Origin: Riptortus pedestris | Taxonomy: Eukaryota > Arthropoda > Insecta > Hemiptera > Alydidae | Length of the DNA stretch: 64,000 nucleotides | Assembly (NCBI GenBank): GCA_019009955.1 | Contig: CM032228.1 | Location: 202,912,501 to 202,976,500 of the forward strand | Direction of reading: 5' to 3' | In this document: one piece after another, positions 33,324-45,157 of the stretch | How positions within the stretch are numbered: the stretch's first letter is position 1 | Layout of the letters: each line of letters begins with the position of its first letter | The notes under the pieces: model-generated | Seen by the model: only the letters and a program-made list of their open reading frames with translations | Told to the model about the DNA's origin: nothing | The model's database searches: none | Position numbers and translations under genes: made by a program

Positions 33324-34519
33324 TTATTTGAAAGAGATAAGCATCGGATTAAATAAGTTTATACAACATAATTTATGGGTATTTTTAAATAGATAATAGT
33401 ATTAATATCTATATGAAATGAAAATATGCAATCATTTACCTTCGGTCTTCTCCAAAAAGGAGGAGATCAGACGATGTTTTTGAGTTTTTTGAGATGCGTA
33501 CAAACATCACTTCAAATTTAGTCAAGAGATTAGGGGCGGGTCAAGAAGGATAGAACTGTAAAAATAAATATGATATTCTTACAAGGAAGTAAAAACTAAA
33601 ACACTTTTGCAGGAACATTTAAAACGACATCTAGATAAACAGGGTTTTTTATTATTACCTCAACAGTAACAGAAGAGAATGGGGATAAAATTGTAGAAAT
33701 TGAGAGTCCAGAGTGCTTGCAATAAAGCTGAAGAGGACTGGAGACATAACATTTTCATAACTACGTCCTGACGTCACGGCCGGAGTTTGAGGACTACTGA
33801 TTTATAACGAACATCTCTCTGAGTGGCGTCTTGTTAATATTTTAAATTTGTAATTACTGTATAATTGATGATTAGGAAGATATCAGAGGCTACTGGTGTA
33901 AATTAAGCTTTAAATGAATGTAATCCATTGAACCAATTGAGAAGCTTCTAAAGACTAATTACATACCACATATACAAAATGAATCACAGAAATAAATAAA
34001 ACAAAATTCTAATTATTTATCTTTACAACTTCGAGTTAAACTCCATTGTGCTAAAGGATAATAAAGAGCGTAGACTATATGTTCAAACATAAAAATATGG
34101 CGGTGCTGATGCCGATCACGCTTCTGTGCTTTTACGCGTGCACGTGCGTCAGAAAACAAACAAGGTAGATGTAATAAATAAGCAGCAGCCTTCCAGGATT
34201 ATCGGCAAAATCCAAAAAATGTTTGCTGAAAGCTATAAAACGGAATATCCAACCAATTCCGGAGTAACGGCCTGAATGAAATACTGCCTGAGGACACTGC
34301 TTCATCAAATTTCAAGCCAGTCGTAAAGCCCGAAATATGACGAGGGAGCGCCTCCGAAATTATATTAAAGTTTCCACGAGGTAAAACACATTACGCCTGA
34401 CCTCAATTCAGTTAATAACATAATAAATGAATTCCAATATTCCTCGGGGAAGGATTTACGTAAAAAACACTTCATTAAGTCTCTAATTTAGTGTAGACTA
34501 TATGATTGCTCTTGTGTAT
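33324..34519. other. No gene recognised
   Basis: Mixed AT-rich DNA with somewhat GC-richer patches around 33770-33830 and 34080-34380; none matches a known coding motif. Confidence 0.4.
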
Positions 34520-34748
34520 GGGGCTCAGAGGTTAGGCATGTGAGTTAAATCGTTGCCCTTAATCTATCTCACATGGCAATCCTAGAGTGGGGAGTTTGAT
34601 TCCCGCCTAGGCAATAGGAATTAATTTAGTGGCAGACTCATTAAATAAAATCCTTAGTCTCACCCTGCCTCAAAAATTTGGCAACCTATAGATAGCCCGT
34701 CCAAAGTAGCCAAAGTAGCAAAAAGTGGACGTTAATAAATAATAATAT
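34520..34748 (+). mobile_element. tRNA-derived SINE, full length
   Basis: Head GGGGCTCAGAGGTTAGGC, B-box-like 'gagtttgattcccgcc' and body 'ttagtggcagactcattaaa' lead to the tail 'gtggacgttaataaataat'. The body is more diverged ('tgcctcaaaaatttggcaacc'). Confidence 0.85.
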
Positions 34749-34904
34749 TATGCACAAAAATACACAATTTTCCATTATTATCTTCTTATTCATAAGTTAT
34801 TGAATCAATGAATCTGACTATTCCAACTGCATACCAATATACAGTAATGTCCCATTGAACACTACAACTTAATTTCAGTGATCTAAAAGTCATATTAATA
34901 TTTT

Positions 34905-35015
34905 TTTCACTTCTAAGGGTTTTACTTAATGAGTTCGCCACAAAATAAATCCCAGGAGGGAATCGTCCAACCACTCTACATTTATGAAGTAAGATTAAGA
35001 ACCACGTCTTAACTA
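34905..35015 (-). mobile_element. tRNA-derived SINE, decayed fragment
   Basis: 'aagggttttacttaatgag', 'aataaatcccaggagggaatcg' and 'ccactctacattta' match the minus-strand middle part of the SINE. Confidence 0.55.
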
Positions 35016-35042
35016 CAATACATTTTTATGAATACTTTTCCA

Positions 35043-35210
35043 ACTCAGGTTAGCCATGAGTGTTATGGGTTTGATTCCCGTGTGGCCAACAGGACGTTAT
35101 TTAGTAACGAACTAATTAAATGTAATCATTAAACCCATCTTAGCTTGAAATGAGTGATGACCTATCCAGATTAGCCTCAGTAGCACAAAAGTGGACGTTA
35201 AATAATAAAA
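35043..35210 (+). mobile_element. tRNA-derived SINE with deleted A/B-box spacer
   Basis: The head 'ctcaggttagccatgagtg' jumps directly to the B-box 'gtttgattcccg', losing about 45 bp. The body and tail ('aaaagtggacgttaa') remain. Confidence 0.75.
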
Positions 35211-35309
35211 ACAAAATGGGTTTTCAAGAAATATCTGTTTTTGAAATGATTTAAATTTAATTGCTTTTAAAATCAGAATCTGGTTATTCAATACGATTAT
35301 TGATTATTG

Positions 35310-35494
35310 TTGATTCACAACGTCCACTTTTTGCTACTATCCTCTAAGGGGACGGGGTATAGACGGGTTAACACCATTTTCTACACAGGATTGGACTTAA
35401 TAAATTCATTTTGACCACACGGGAATCGAGCTCACGAGTCTAGGTTTGTCAAGTTGATTAAACCAATGCCTTAACTGGCATGGCTAACCTGAGC
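35310..35494 (-). mobile_element. tRNA-derived SINE, diverged
   Basis: Minus copy with 'aacgtccactttttgctact', 'cgggaatcgagctcac' and 'ggcatggctaacctgagc'. One of four SINE pieces within 1 kb. Confidence 0.8.
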
Positions 35495-37454
35495 GATTAG
35501 GTGAATGGAAATAACGTCAACATTATTGAACAAGTACTTCTTTTTCAATCGTGACTAAAATTTCGAAAAACTAAACTAGACATTGGCAGATGCAGCACAT
35601 TTGAGAAATGCTTAAAGTAACTTTTTTCTAGCTAAATCATGAGCTATTTAATTGTAGACCAAGCCAACTTGATAACAAAATTAAACCATTACTTACACGG
35701 CATATGGACTTCGAAAATTAGAAAAAAATAATAAACTTATTTATTTAGTTATAAGAATGTAAGAGAATGATTAAACTAATTATTGCTATTTAATTATGTT
35801 ACTTTTCTAGGTGTTTTTATAATGTCTATTAAAAGTAGCATTGGGCAATTAGTTAGAGCGCCTACGTTGGCTAACCTGCAGGACAGCTAATCTCAATTAG
35901 TTTTGGTCATATTCAGTGGGCATGAATGTAATAGTTAGGAAATTGTCCATTTAAAAAAAAGTAATGACGGAACAGACAAACCATCCAAATGAATGAGACT
36001 TAAAAAAAAAAAGTCATGATTTCTAAACTAATTGAACTGTGAGCTTTCAAGCCTTCACAATTCTTATAAATTATTTTCCATCGAGTAACATTTATGCCAA
36101 ATAAATGTAAATATTGGCAGCAAAGACATAAATATAAATAAATAGTAAATACATTCTTTAGGGATTTATGTTGAGGTTCTTTTTCCAAACTGCTTTAAAA
36201 ATGAATTGCTACTAACAATTAGTCGTATGTGTTTTTTAAGTACTTATCAAGTTACCTTGGCCTTCATATTCACGACGTCTCGTTGCCCTATCGAAAGACA
36301 ACTCCCCGCCAATGGCTGCGGTTTAATGAAGTCGTCAACCCCCAGCAGTAACCGAACCTCGAGATAATTATTTTATTAACTCTGAGTACAAGCAACACTT
36401 CATCAGTATAATTTGAATGTTCCCATGATGTGGAATGTTGACCACGATGAGAAATAAATATTTGAAGTGAAAGAAAGAGTTTCGATAAAATAAATTCTGA
36501 AAAATATGAAACATATACAATCGAAAAAACTATTAAGAAAATAGCAAGAAGTAAAGAATAAAAGTTGATGAATATATATACTAATAAATCGCAAATGATT
36601 CTAACATTAAGTCTAAGTTATATAAGTCATATTGATCCTAATTCGCTTTAGCGAGACATATATTAAAACAAAGATAATCGAAGAAATATTGTATACCATA
36701 CAAATGAAAAAAAATTAAGGTAATAATAAAAAAAAAAGTTTAAAAACGGGAAAGTAATATATGCTCAGTGGTAGAGAAAAACCGCAACTTACGTAACTGG
36801 AATTAATTTTTTTTTCCCCTCCTCAACTTTAACAAAAGTAATATTGGGTGTATAGAGTTTGTAAGAGCAGAACAAGTTCACACCTCAAAAAAAAGATTCA
36901 ATTGAAAACCAAGACGATTCAAACTTCATAAAGAAAAGCTGTTTGGGAAGCGGGAAAAGTTTTCCCAATATTTAAAGGAAAACTTACTACACGAGGCTTA
37001 GCTAAAGTTCATTCAAATATAAACAAGGTATAAAGAAAAGAAAAATAAAAGGAGGGGAATTGCTACAAAAGTAGCAATAATTAATATTTAAAAGCTAACT
37101 CCAAGGCGGCTTTAGCATTAAATTCCTAGAATTGGGTTGCAAGGTGATTAAGCTAATATAAAACAGTTAATTTAAAAATGATTACAACTGCTTACTCCCA
37201 GGTATAAAACATTTATAAACAATATTATATGACCGCGTCACAACCTCCCGCTGACATGCTTGGCCCAACAATCTAAGCAATATTTGCAAAAACCACAAAG
37301 AGAAACTATCAACCTTCTAAAATAAGATCCAAAAATGTCCTTAAATTTGCCAGGATCCTCTATGAATCTACAGATTCGTCAGTAAATCGGGTTAGAACCA
37401 AATGACATCCACTTTTGAGCCCTAGTGGAAGAACACCATTAACAGTTTCCGAAA
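35495..37454. other. AT-rich DNA; small GC-richer patch at 36270-36360
   Basis: Nothing recognised. The patch at 36270-36360 is single-copy here and of unknown role. Confidence 0.4.
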
Positions 37455-37700
37455 GCCTATCACGCCGGGGTGGCGTAAACTAACCAGTTTTTTTAAAAAA
37501 AAATGCCATGAATGTCTTTAACTATGGAGGAAAAAATATTCAAAATATTGTTTACAAAACATTTTTATATCCAGCCAAATATAACCAAGATATTTACATA
37601 TTTCTATTTTATCCGTTCATTCAAATCCCACACTTCCTATTTCAGTAATTAACGAACGTGGTATGTATTTCATCATTTATGAATCTTTTATATATCAAGA
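37455..37700 (+). mobile_element. Stem-loop element, decayed 5' part
   Basis: 'tggcgtaaactaaccag' (5' hairpin and subterminal), 'ataaccaagatatttacat' and 'tttcagtaattaacgaacgtgg' are in family order. The 3' third is missing. Confidence 0.6.
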
Positions 37701-38815
37701 TCAACAAGGAAAATAAAATAGACGTCCAATACATATAGATTTGAGCGGGGAACATTTTTGTTATCTATCAGAAATTATTCATAGACACTGTCTTGTAATC
37801 TAATCAGCTGAAATCAAAAGACTCCCAAGAGAAAAGGCAAAGAATACAAACTCGACAACCAAAACTCAAACACTATCCAGAGATTTAGTTGAAGGATCAA
37901 TTTCAGCAATCTTCCATAGACAGCTGAGTAGATCTTCATGGTATGACGTATGCAATCAAATATACGGCCGACAGATGATTAAGATTGACAGTGGAAAAAG
38001 ACTTATAATTAACTTAACCGGTTGAATGTTGGTCTGGATTAAATCAATGAGACTCCGTTGAAGATTGTGCAGATTTAATCTATTACGGAATCAGAAATTT
38101 AATCCTTAAGACTGAAATTAAAAGGGTAGTCAATGACAAGTTGCTTATATTGAAGGCATTGCCGGGTGAAAATGTCATTAAATAGGCGACACGATGGACA
38201 GTGTTAAACTGCAACATTGGTCGTTCTAATTTCATTTTATACCACATACCAACGATATTGTTTGATCAAGCAAATAAACGTCCATTACAAAATATTTAAA
38301 TGAATAGCCAAATTTAAATAATCAATCCAAACGTTTTGGATTAGGGACTTGCAAGTGGTCATATCAGTAGATTCATGGCTACGTTAAGTATAAATCGTTT
38401 CCCAAATTGATCAACCAAACTAAAGTACCTTATGTTGCTCCAAAGTTGTGTCGGGATATAATTTATTTAAAATCACATCAAGAAAATAAGGAACAAAAAA
38501 TAGTCTATACTAAAAATTAATTTAAAATAAAGGAAATGAATAAACTCAATTAATTATAAGGTGAAGAAAAAGAACATTAGGTTATTTCAAATTTTAAAAA
38601 TTAACTGAACTATTCGTATCTAATATTCGCCAACTATAAGATACTTCATGGATAGAAAAAAATGTTGATCAATAAAAAAATAATTAATCCATAAAAGTGA
38701 AGGAAAAAAATTGATATCAATTACATTGATCAATATTTTGTAATTAATGCGTTCCCATATTCCTGTATTTCGGCCAGATTTCCGTAAATTTCTCTTTCCT
38801 TGGCTTATTGTCAAC
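37701..38815. other. AT-rich DNA, no gene recognised
   Basis: No supportable feature. Confidence 0.4.
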
Positions 38816-39105
38816 TTTTAGCAGATTTCCCTTAAGAAGAGTGGAATATCTTTGTTGTTAAACAACGGATAGAAAAATTGTTAAATTTTATTGCAATCAT
38901 ATTGCAATTTAATGCTCTATAACTGATTTTTTTCACTATCTACCTTAGATTATTACCAGAGATGTTTATGATTTCAGCATATAGCAAATCCCCACTTCTA
39001 CTCATGTTATAATATTAACAATAAGCCGTCTCATCACGGACCCATTTTACCCGAAGCTTAAATACCTATATTCAACTTGCAGAAGATACATGCATGTGAA
39101 GAATT
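38816..39105 (-). mobile_element. Stem-loop element, internally deleted
   Basis: 'ttttagcagatttccctta' marks the 3' end on the minus strand. The 3' half is mostly lost and type II sequence ('gcaaatccccacttctactc', 'cgaagcttaaatacc') follows. Confidence 0.65.
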
Positions 39106-39182
39106 GTCGGTCTCAGCTCGAAAATGTATATATAATATAAATCGGTTGAATGTTAAACCGTGTAATTCAACTCTTATTATCA

Positions 39183-39495
39183 TATTCGTTACTGGCTGAA
39201 ATCGGACCAGGAATGGGGGGGGGTAGAGTGGGGGGCTGAACTTTTAAAATATCTCCTTTATTATGAGTCGGGTAGAAAAGTTTTAAAGGGCCAATCTTGA
39301 TAAAATTTTGATTCTCTATAATTGTTGCTTCATACATTTTTCGTAACTCATTTATTAAGATAATTATTCGAATTTTATTACTTTAGCCTTCTGTAGTTCC
39401 ATTGGACTTTTACTTAGAAATAGAGAATATATGAGGAGACGAGATTGATAGAGTGGAATATTTGCTTCGTTTACGCAGCCCCAACGTTCAACATA
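39183..39495 (-). mobile_element. Stem-loop element, 5' half
   Basis: 'ggctgaaatcggaccagg' through 'gtaactcatttattaa' to 'gcttcgtttacgcagcccc', the family's 5' hairpin on the minus strand. It shares an unusual middle with 10984-11291 ('ttctctataattgttgct' against 'ttttctacaattgttgct'), so those two are a third sub-type. Confidence 0.65.
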
Positions 39496-39499
39496 AAGA

Positions 39500-40037
39500 C
39501 CAGCATTCAGGTAACACTTATTTTTTATTGTACTCCTTGAGATATATCAGAACATCAATTATTCCCTAATCCTCTATACATTTTTTTGCATTATTTTATT
39601 GTTTATTTCCATTTAATTATCCAACACATTTTTGAAACTATAGGGGCATTTTATATTTTAAAGAACAAGAAGTTTCTAGCAACAAGGAGTTGACCTATTA
39701 GTGACTGTTGACTGAAGAGAGATGGATCTATGCAGCAGAGAGTATCGTCTGATAGCATGAACCTGTTTCGTGCAAGCTGTTAAAAGATGAAACGTTCCCG
39801 CATGACAGCTATCTGGATAAAGACCATCAGTCGAGGCACGAGAGGGGAATCAAGTCTTTTCTTCTATAGACCGTTGAATTATCAAACACACACACGCCAA
39901 AAATAAAATCGCTACTCTACTTTTCAAAGGCAATTCACACTTTAGGAGTTGACGCTCCGTCTCAAACTTAAGCACTTGATCTTCTATGCACCATTCCGAA
40001 ATGCGTGTCCTCTGGCAGAAATCATGATTCCACAGTA
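39500..40037. other. No gene recognised
   Basis: Unassigned; mixed-composition sequence at 39660-39860. Confidence 0.35.
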
Positions 40038-40397
40038 CAAAAGAGCTGCGTGAACTAAGCATATTTCCCACGTGCGCCACGTATTTGCAATTACCTCAAA
40101 ACGTAAATGAGAACAATAGTTAGTATTTAGGCTTCAAATAATGTGCCTCATAATATAACACCTTACTGTCAATATGACATAAGTAGGAGTGGGTGTTTAC
40201 TGAAGAAACTAAAAAATGCAAATATTTCGGTTATTAATCAAGATACAGCCAAAACGTACATAACAACATTTATCGAGCATTACATTTGCATTAAGATTGG
40301 TTCTATTCAATGTTTCGAACCGACGTATAGTAACGGAGGGTCGATGGACATTTGAAGAAATGTTTTGAAAATCGCGTCATGAGTACGACCTCATTCC
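40038..40397 (+). mobile_element. Stem-loop element, type II with core deleted
   Basis: 5' hairpin remnant and 'aactaagcatatttcccacg', then type II block and common half to 'cgtatagtaacggagg'. That joins directly to 'gtcgatggacatttgaag', removing the (TA)n core and about 200 bp. It ends within 'gagtacgacctca' without the palindrome. Confidence 0.75.
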
Positions 40398-40689
40398 AGG
40401 TTAAGAATCCGGAATTAATTGAGTACCTGTTTAGTACACAATGATCAGAAAAGGTAGTACTCTACTGGTACGAGTTCTCAATACTTATACTTCTTAACTA
40501 CTACTACATAAAGTCAGGATAAATATACCAAAAATGAATAATATTTAATTACGATTAAAGGAACAGAAGACAACCATGTCGATGTCAGTAAGGACATTCC
40601 AAGGCTCTGTTATTTCCACACCGAGATAAATCTTCTACAACTTAAATAGCCTACGGAAATGAAAATTGTTAACTCTAATATATTATATT

Positions 40690-40815
40690 AAAATATATAT
40701 AAATATATAGTTTTGAACGGATCCCATTTTCTGAATATGATTGATGGGCATCTGACAATTTTTTTTTCCAGAATCGCTTCATGAGTACGACCTCAATAAC
40801 TGATTTCCCTTATAA
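40690..40815 (+). mobile_element. Stem-loop element, 3' fragment
   Basis: Short TA tract, 'ttttgaacggatcccattt', 'tcatgagtacgacctcaata' and half of the palindrome. Confidence 0.7.
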
Positions 40816-42762
40816 ATTTCGAAAGGAATGCGTAGTTGGACACGTACATCAGATACCAGATTATTAATAGTTATTTCCACTTAACTGTTTCATTAATTAC
40901 AAAAATAAGAGTTCTGATATTTACAAGGTCGATCATTTGTAGATATTAAATCAGTAACAAGCTAAGCTTGACATGAAAGACAAATATCTCTATTAACGTT
41001 TTATCAGCTCAACTGAAAAAAGTATTACCAGTCCGTACTAAGCAAACTTCGCCTAGACATATTTTCTCTATGGTCTTTAGGCTTCAGAATCGGTTTATTA
41101 ATAGAAACGGAAATATAATTAATTAATTTTAATTTAATTGATAGCAAGTGCAGTTTACGAATCCCTATCCCAACTCCATCACGGAGTCCAGTTTACCGTC
41201 TCTGATACGAAGTTCCCTCATTGTAATGCATGGTTTCCTCTCTTTATAAAACGACGTTCCGCAGGCTCAATTGAGGACGACAAATAAGATTTATAAAAAA
41301 AAGTGAGACAATACTAGGGCTAAATATAGAAGAAGAAGAGTGCGGTTTTCATGTGACTTTAAATATGGAGGGTCCTTTGCAGCAAAGGAAAGTTGAGATT
41401 AAAGGGCAAGCGGGTAGGGCTTGAATGGAACATACATGAGAGAGACACCCTTTTAGGCTATTGGCTCACCTTTGATACAGGAGTGGCGTGCACTTTAAAT
41501 GTTCGATACTTACACGTGTACATATACACACATACATGTGTGCGTAAGTGAGGGAGTAGAGAGAGAGAGAGTAGACTTTTCTTCGTTAATAATTATAAAG
41601 TATTGATGTTTTTCCATGTATGGCAAACCAAAAACGATACATGGTCATTCAGAAAATATTAACCCATGAAAAACAGTAGAATCAGTCAGGCAGGTAACGT
41701 GTTTATAGTTATAAGTTTATTTCTCTCTTTGCTTTTTGATTATATGACCAGGAACCATACTATTCCTTCTATGAGTATAGAAATAGAATAAATAATAAAA
41801 AGGAGGGTGATAAGGAGATTGTTTGATGTCTGTGGTAGTGATAATATATTTTTACTCTGCATGTTTCGTGGGTCATGTCACCTCTTCGGTTGCCCATACC
41901 TACCCAATGAATTGTTCGTCTGTTCCAACTAAAGAACAGACAATTTCCATATACTCGAGATCATATACTTTTGGATAAGTAATGAAAATAAAGAACGCTA
42001 GATAAACTAAAAAATGTTTATTATTATTATTTTCTTTAATTCTCATGTCCATTAGAGGTTGCAGAAGTTGAAAGGATACACTGATAACTTCATATCTCAA
42101 TTTCTATCTCAGTCATGGCATAATGAGTGATATATTAGTAATGAATCTCTTATGTATGCTTTGAAAAACCAGTTATTGTTTAGGTCTGACCTTTTATAAA
42201 AGTGGAATAAGGACGAGCTACTTTAGGCACCTGGCTTCAACTCTCTGTTTGATTTTTGCAAATATGTTATTGATATCTCGAATGAGAGATAATTAGGATA
42301 TAGATACAGTAAATGCCCAAATAAAGAAAGGCATTGGTAGATTTTATTGTAGGGTGTGTCACCGCAAGAGTGATTGCATGCTGTAGCGACTAGCACAATT
42401 CTGTACTCTCCCGATGTTACTCGTTCCCAATTTATTTCATGTTATTCATTTCCGTTAGGCTTCCGTTATTTACTGGGAACCTGTAGGTCACTTAAAGGAT
42501 GTCACATTGTATACCATTTGTTACAATAATAAATTGTTTCTCTTCGAAATGAAATACTCTGACCCGTAAAAGGAACAGTTTTGATTTTATTCAACTGGAA
42601 ATGTTGTTCTATCCATTTATATAAAGTAGGAGGAGGTTGAGCCGAAACGCAAATAGTTTGTAGATGGGTGACGTGACATACCATTTATCCAGAGAGGAAA
42701 CAGGGGGAGGAAGTGGTGGCCCCTTTGATAACAAATGAGAGGCCGGGGGTGGATTGGATCAG
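40816..42762. other. No gene; mixed-composition patch at 41150-41290
   Basis: AT-rich apart from the patch at 41150-41290 and a CA/TG-rich inverted phrase at 41512-41546. No coding motif recognised. Confidence 0.35.
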
Positions 42763-42995
42763 ACTATCCATCAGTCATTGCAAGGTTGGGAGAGGTCTCC
42801 AAATATTTGAAGAGGGATCCAGATAGATGGCGCCGCTGTCGTTTTCTTACATTTCCTTTCTCTCAGCCTTGCTACTTTTTTTTTTTCTTTTTTGTTATAT
42901 AATTTTCTACCCGATGGAGACCTTCCCGAGCTCCCCCTAAATCCTTGCCATAACTGTGTTTGTATGCCATACTTTTTGTTTGCTTTCCAAAAAGG
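42763..42995 (+). repeat. Diverged interspersed repeat, copy A
   Basis: Matches 44228-44436 in the same orientation: 'gctatccatcag/actatccatcag', 'agaggtctccaaatattt', 'agatagatggcgccgc/agatagatagcgccac', and 'cataactgtgtttgt/cataactgtatttgt'. About 75-80 percent identity with many small indels by eye. Origin unknown. Confidence 0.7.
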
Positions 42996-42999
42996 GTGT

Positions 43000-43389
43000 T
43001 AGATATTTCCCGCACGTGTGTTTGCTTTCGGTCTACTCGGTACAAATTCTGGGGAGTTCAGGATAAGAAAGATGTAGTTTTCCTATTTCACCATATCACT
43101 GGAATCCTCAGACCTATATTTAAATACTGAATACAAAACAAAACTTTGAAATAAAGTGTAAATGCGAAATACCACCTCTTTTTTATCCCGATTTGCTGGA
43201 TCCTGCAACATCGATCGTTCAACATTATAATTCTGCAAAAAGAAGAAAATAAATTCTGCTCTCGTAGAGTATAAGATTCAAGCTACATTGAATTCCCAAT
43301 GAAAAATAAGATTTGGGTAAAATTATTGCTTTAAATTATACGATTACTGATTAGTAACTTAAACATTCCTTAGAGCACCTGCTAACATC
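43000..43389. other. No recognised feature
   Basis: AT-rich spacer between repeat copies. Confidence 0.35.
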
Positions 43390-43857
43390 AAAAAGTCCGT
43401 AACGCAGAAGCTGTGTCATTTAAGCAGATTTTCTACCTGCTGTTGACATCACTTCACTTCCTATACAACGAAATATAAAATGATAAGTTGCTTTAATTGA
43501 AAATCGTATGAGTACATGTGGGAGCCAAATGAAGGCGGACACCTATAAAGCTTAAATTTTCAGTAAATATTTAATTTAGAGAAAATTGACAAGTGTAACA
43601 ATTGTAACAAATTACATCTTCAATATGATTAAGTATATACAGTTCTTGTACATGAATCATAATAATGAAGGTATTTCGATTTTTGTCAAATATCAAAACC
43701 CTACTCCACATTGTACGATCAGAACGATACATTATATTTATGCTTGAAATAGGGTGGTTCTAAATGTACTGGGCTCATTGCTAATATGAAATGAGTGACA
43801 GGAATCATGTGAAAATCGCGTCATCAATAACTTTTCCTTGAGAGAAGTCTGCTAAAA
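43390..43857 (+). mobile_element. Stem-loop element, diverged, both ends present
   Basis: AAAAAGTCCGTAACGCAG at the 5' end, 'taagcagattttc' subterminal, a poorly conserved middle, then 'gaaaatcgcgtcat', a decayed palindrome and CTGCTAAAA. Confidence 0.75.
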
Positions 43858-44227
43858 CTTTAACTGCGAGAAGGATCCTATTCCGGACCATTTGCAAGTC
43901 TACCAGCCCCGTCTACCAGGACATGCTCATCATCCTCGCCACATCGAGTTTAGTATATAAAGCTCAATATAGAAGGCAAATATTAGATAGTAGAGCTGCA
44001 AATATCCTTCCTGTCTGGCCTCCAGAGGCACCATTGATTTTCTTCTTTAAGAGCATCACTCTATGATTTCAACTTCCATCTGAGCTGCTCTCTAATAGTT
44101 CCATATCTCCAACTCCAGTCTCAAGTCCCCCGTATATCCTTGGCGGGATATTTTTGATCATTCTATTATCTTTGATTCAGTCTCGCAGTATCTAATGTTT
44201 TTGAGGGTGGGGTGATGTGTATTATAT

Positions 44228-44436
44228 GGTGCTATCCATCAGTTCTAGCAAGGTTGTGAGAGGTCTCCAAATATTTAAAGAGGAATCCAGATAGATAGCG
44301 CCACTCGCTCACTCTTCCATTTCCCTCCTGATACTTTTTATATTATTTTCCATCCAGTGGAGTTCTCGCTATCCGCTTTTCTAAAGCCTAGCATAACTGT
44401 ATTTGTGCACCACTCGTTTCGCTTACTTAGCCAAAA
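44228..44436 (+). repeat. Diverged interspersed repeat, copy B
   Basis: Partner of 42763-42995, 1.46 kb downstream and in direct orientation. Confidence 0.7.
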
Positions 44437-45157
44437 AGAATTGAAAAACTGTTGGATCATTCCAGTCCAGGAAGTGATAGGGCGCTTCCATTTGATCCAC
44501 TCTGTCTAGAACCATCTCACTTCTTCGAGAACCATTTATGGTCTTTTGCCTTGAGTTACAAAGAACGAACTGTGTTGGTTGTTTATTGTAATATAATGAT
44601 TCGATACCACATAACAAGTAATAAAGCAGCAGCAGCATCACATGGCGGAAGGTAAGGTAAATCAAACTCCTAGTTCTTTTCCCCACTATATTATCCTCAC
44701 TTCTTCTTCTTAAACACTTAGATCATATATTCTCTGTTCAAAGGGAATCGGTAACCATCCGTAAATGGTTGCGTGCCATATACATTTTCTGTAAGTCAAC
44801 TGCCGCTGTGTAAACTAATGCTTATATTACGCCTAGTAACCTCATCTCAGGAAATATATTCCATTTCTAAGTAAACATCCGATAAGCAGAAGTAGGGATT
44901 TACAAGTGTAGAATGAAATGGTTATATGGGATGGTATAGATCAAACAAACATTTTCTAAGACTTTAGGATTAAATTGAAGATGAATCGATGGCGTCATCA
45001 CACAACCAATTTTCATGTATCACTCATACAAAGGTCCGTTGTAAGCAATATCTAGCATTTAACCAATAATAAGACGTTTCATGTCATATGCACTTAGCTA
45101 TATTAAAATTATTATTAATTATTAGCTATATATAGATAATTAAATTAATGATAACAT
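44437..45157. other. No gene recognised
   Basis: Overlapping open frames on both strands at 44423-44686 show no domain. AT-rich afterwards. Confidence 0.35.
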
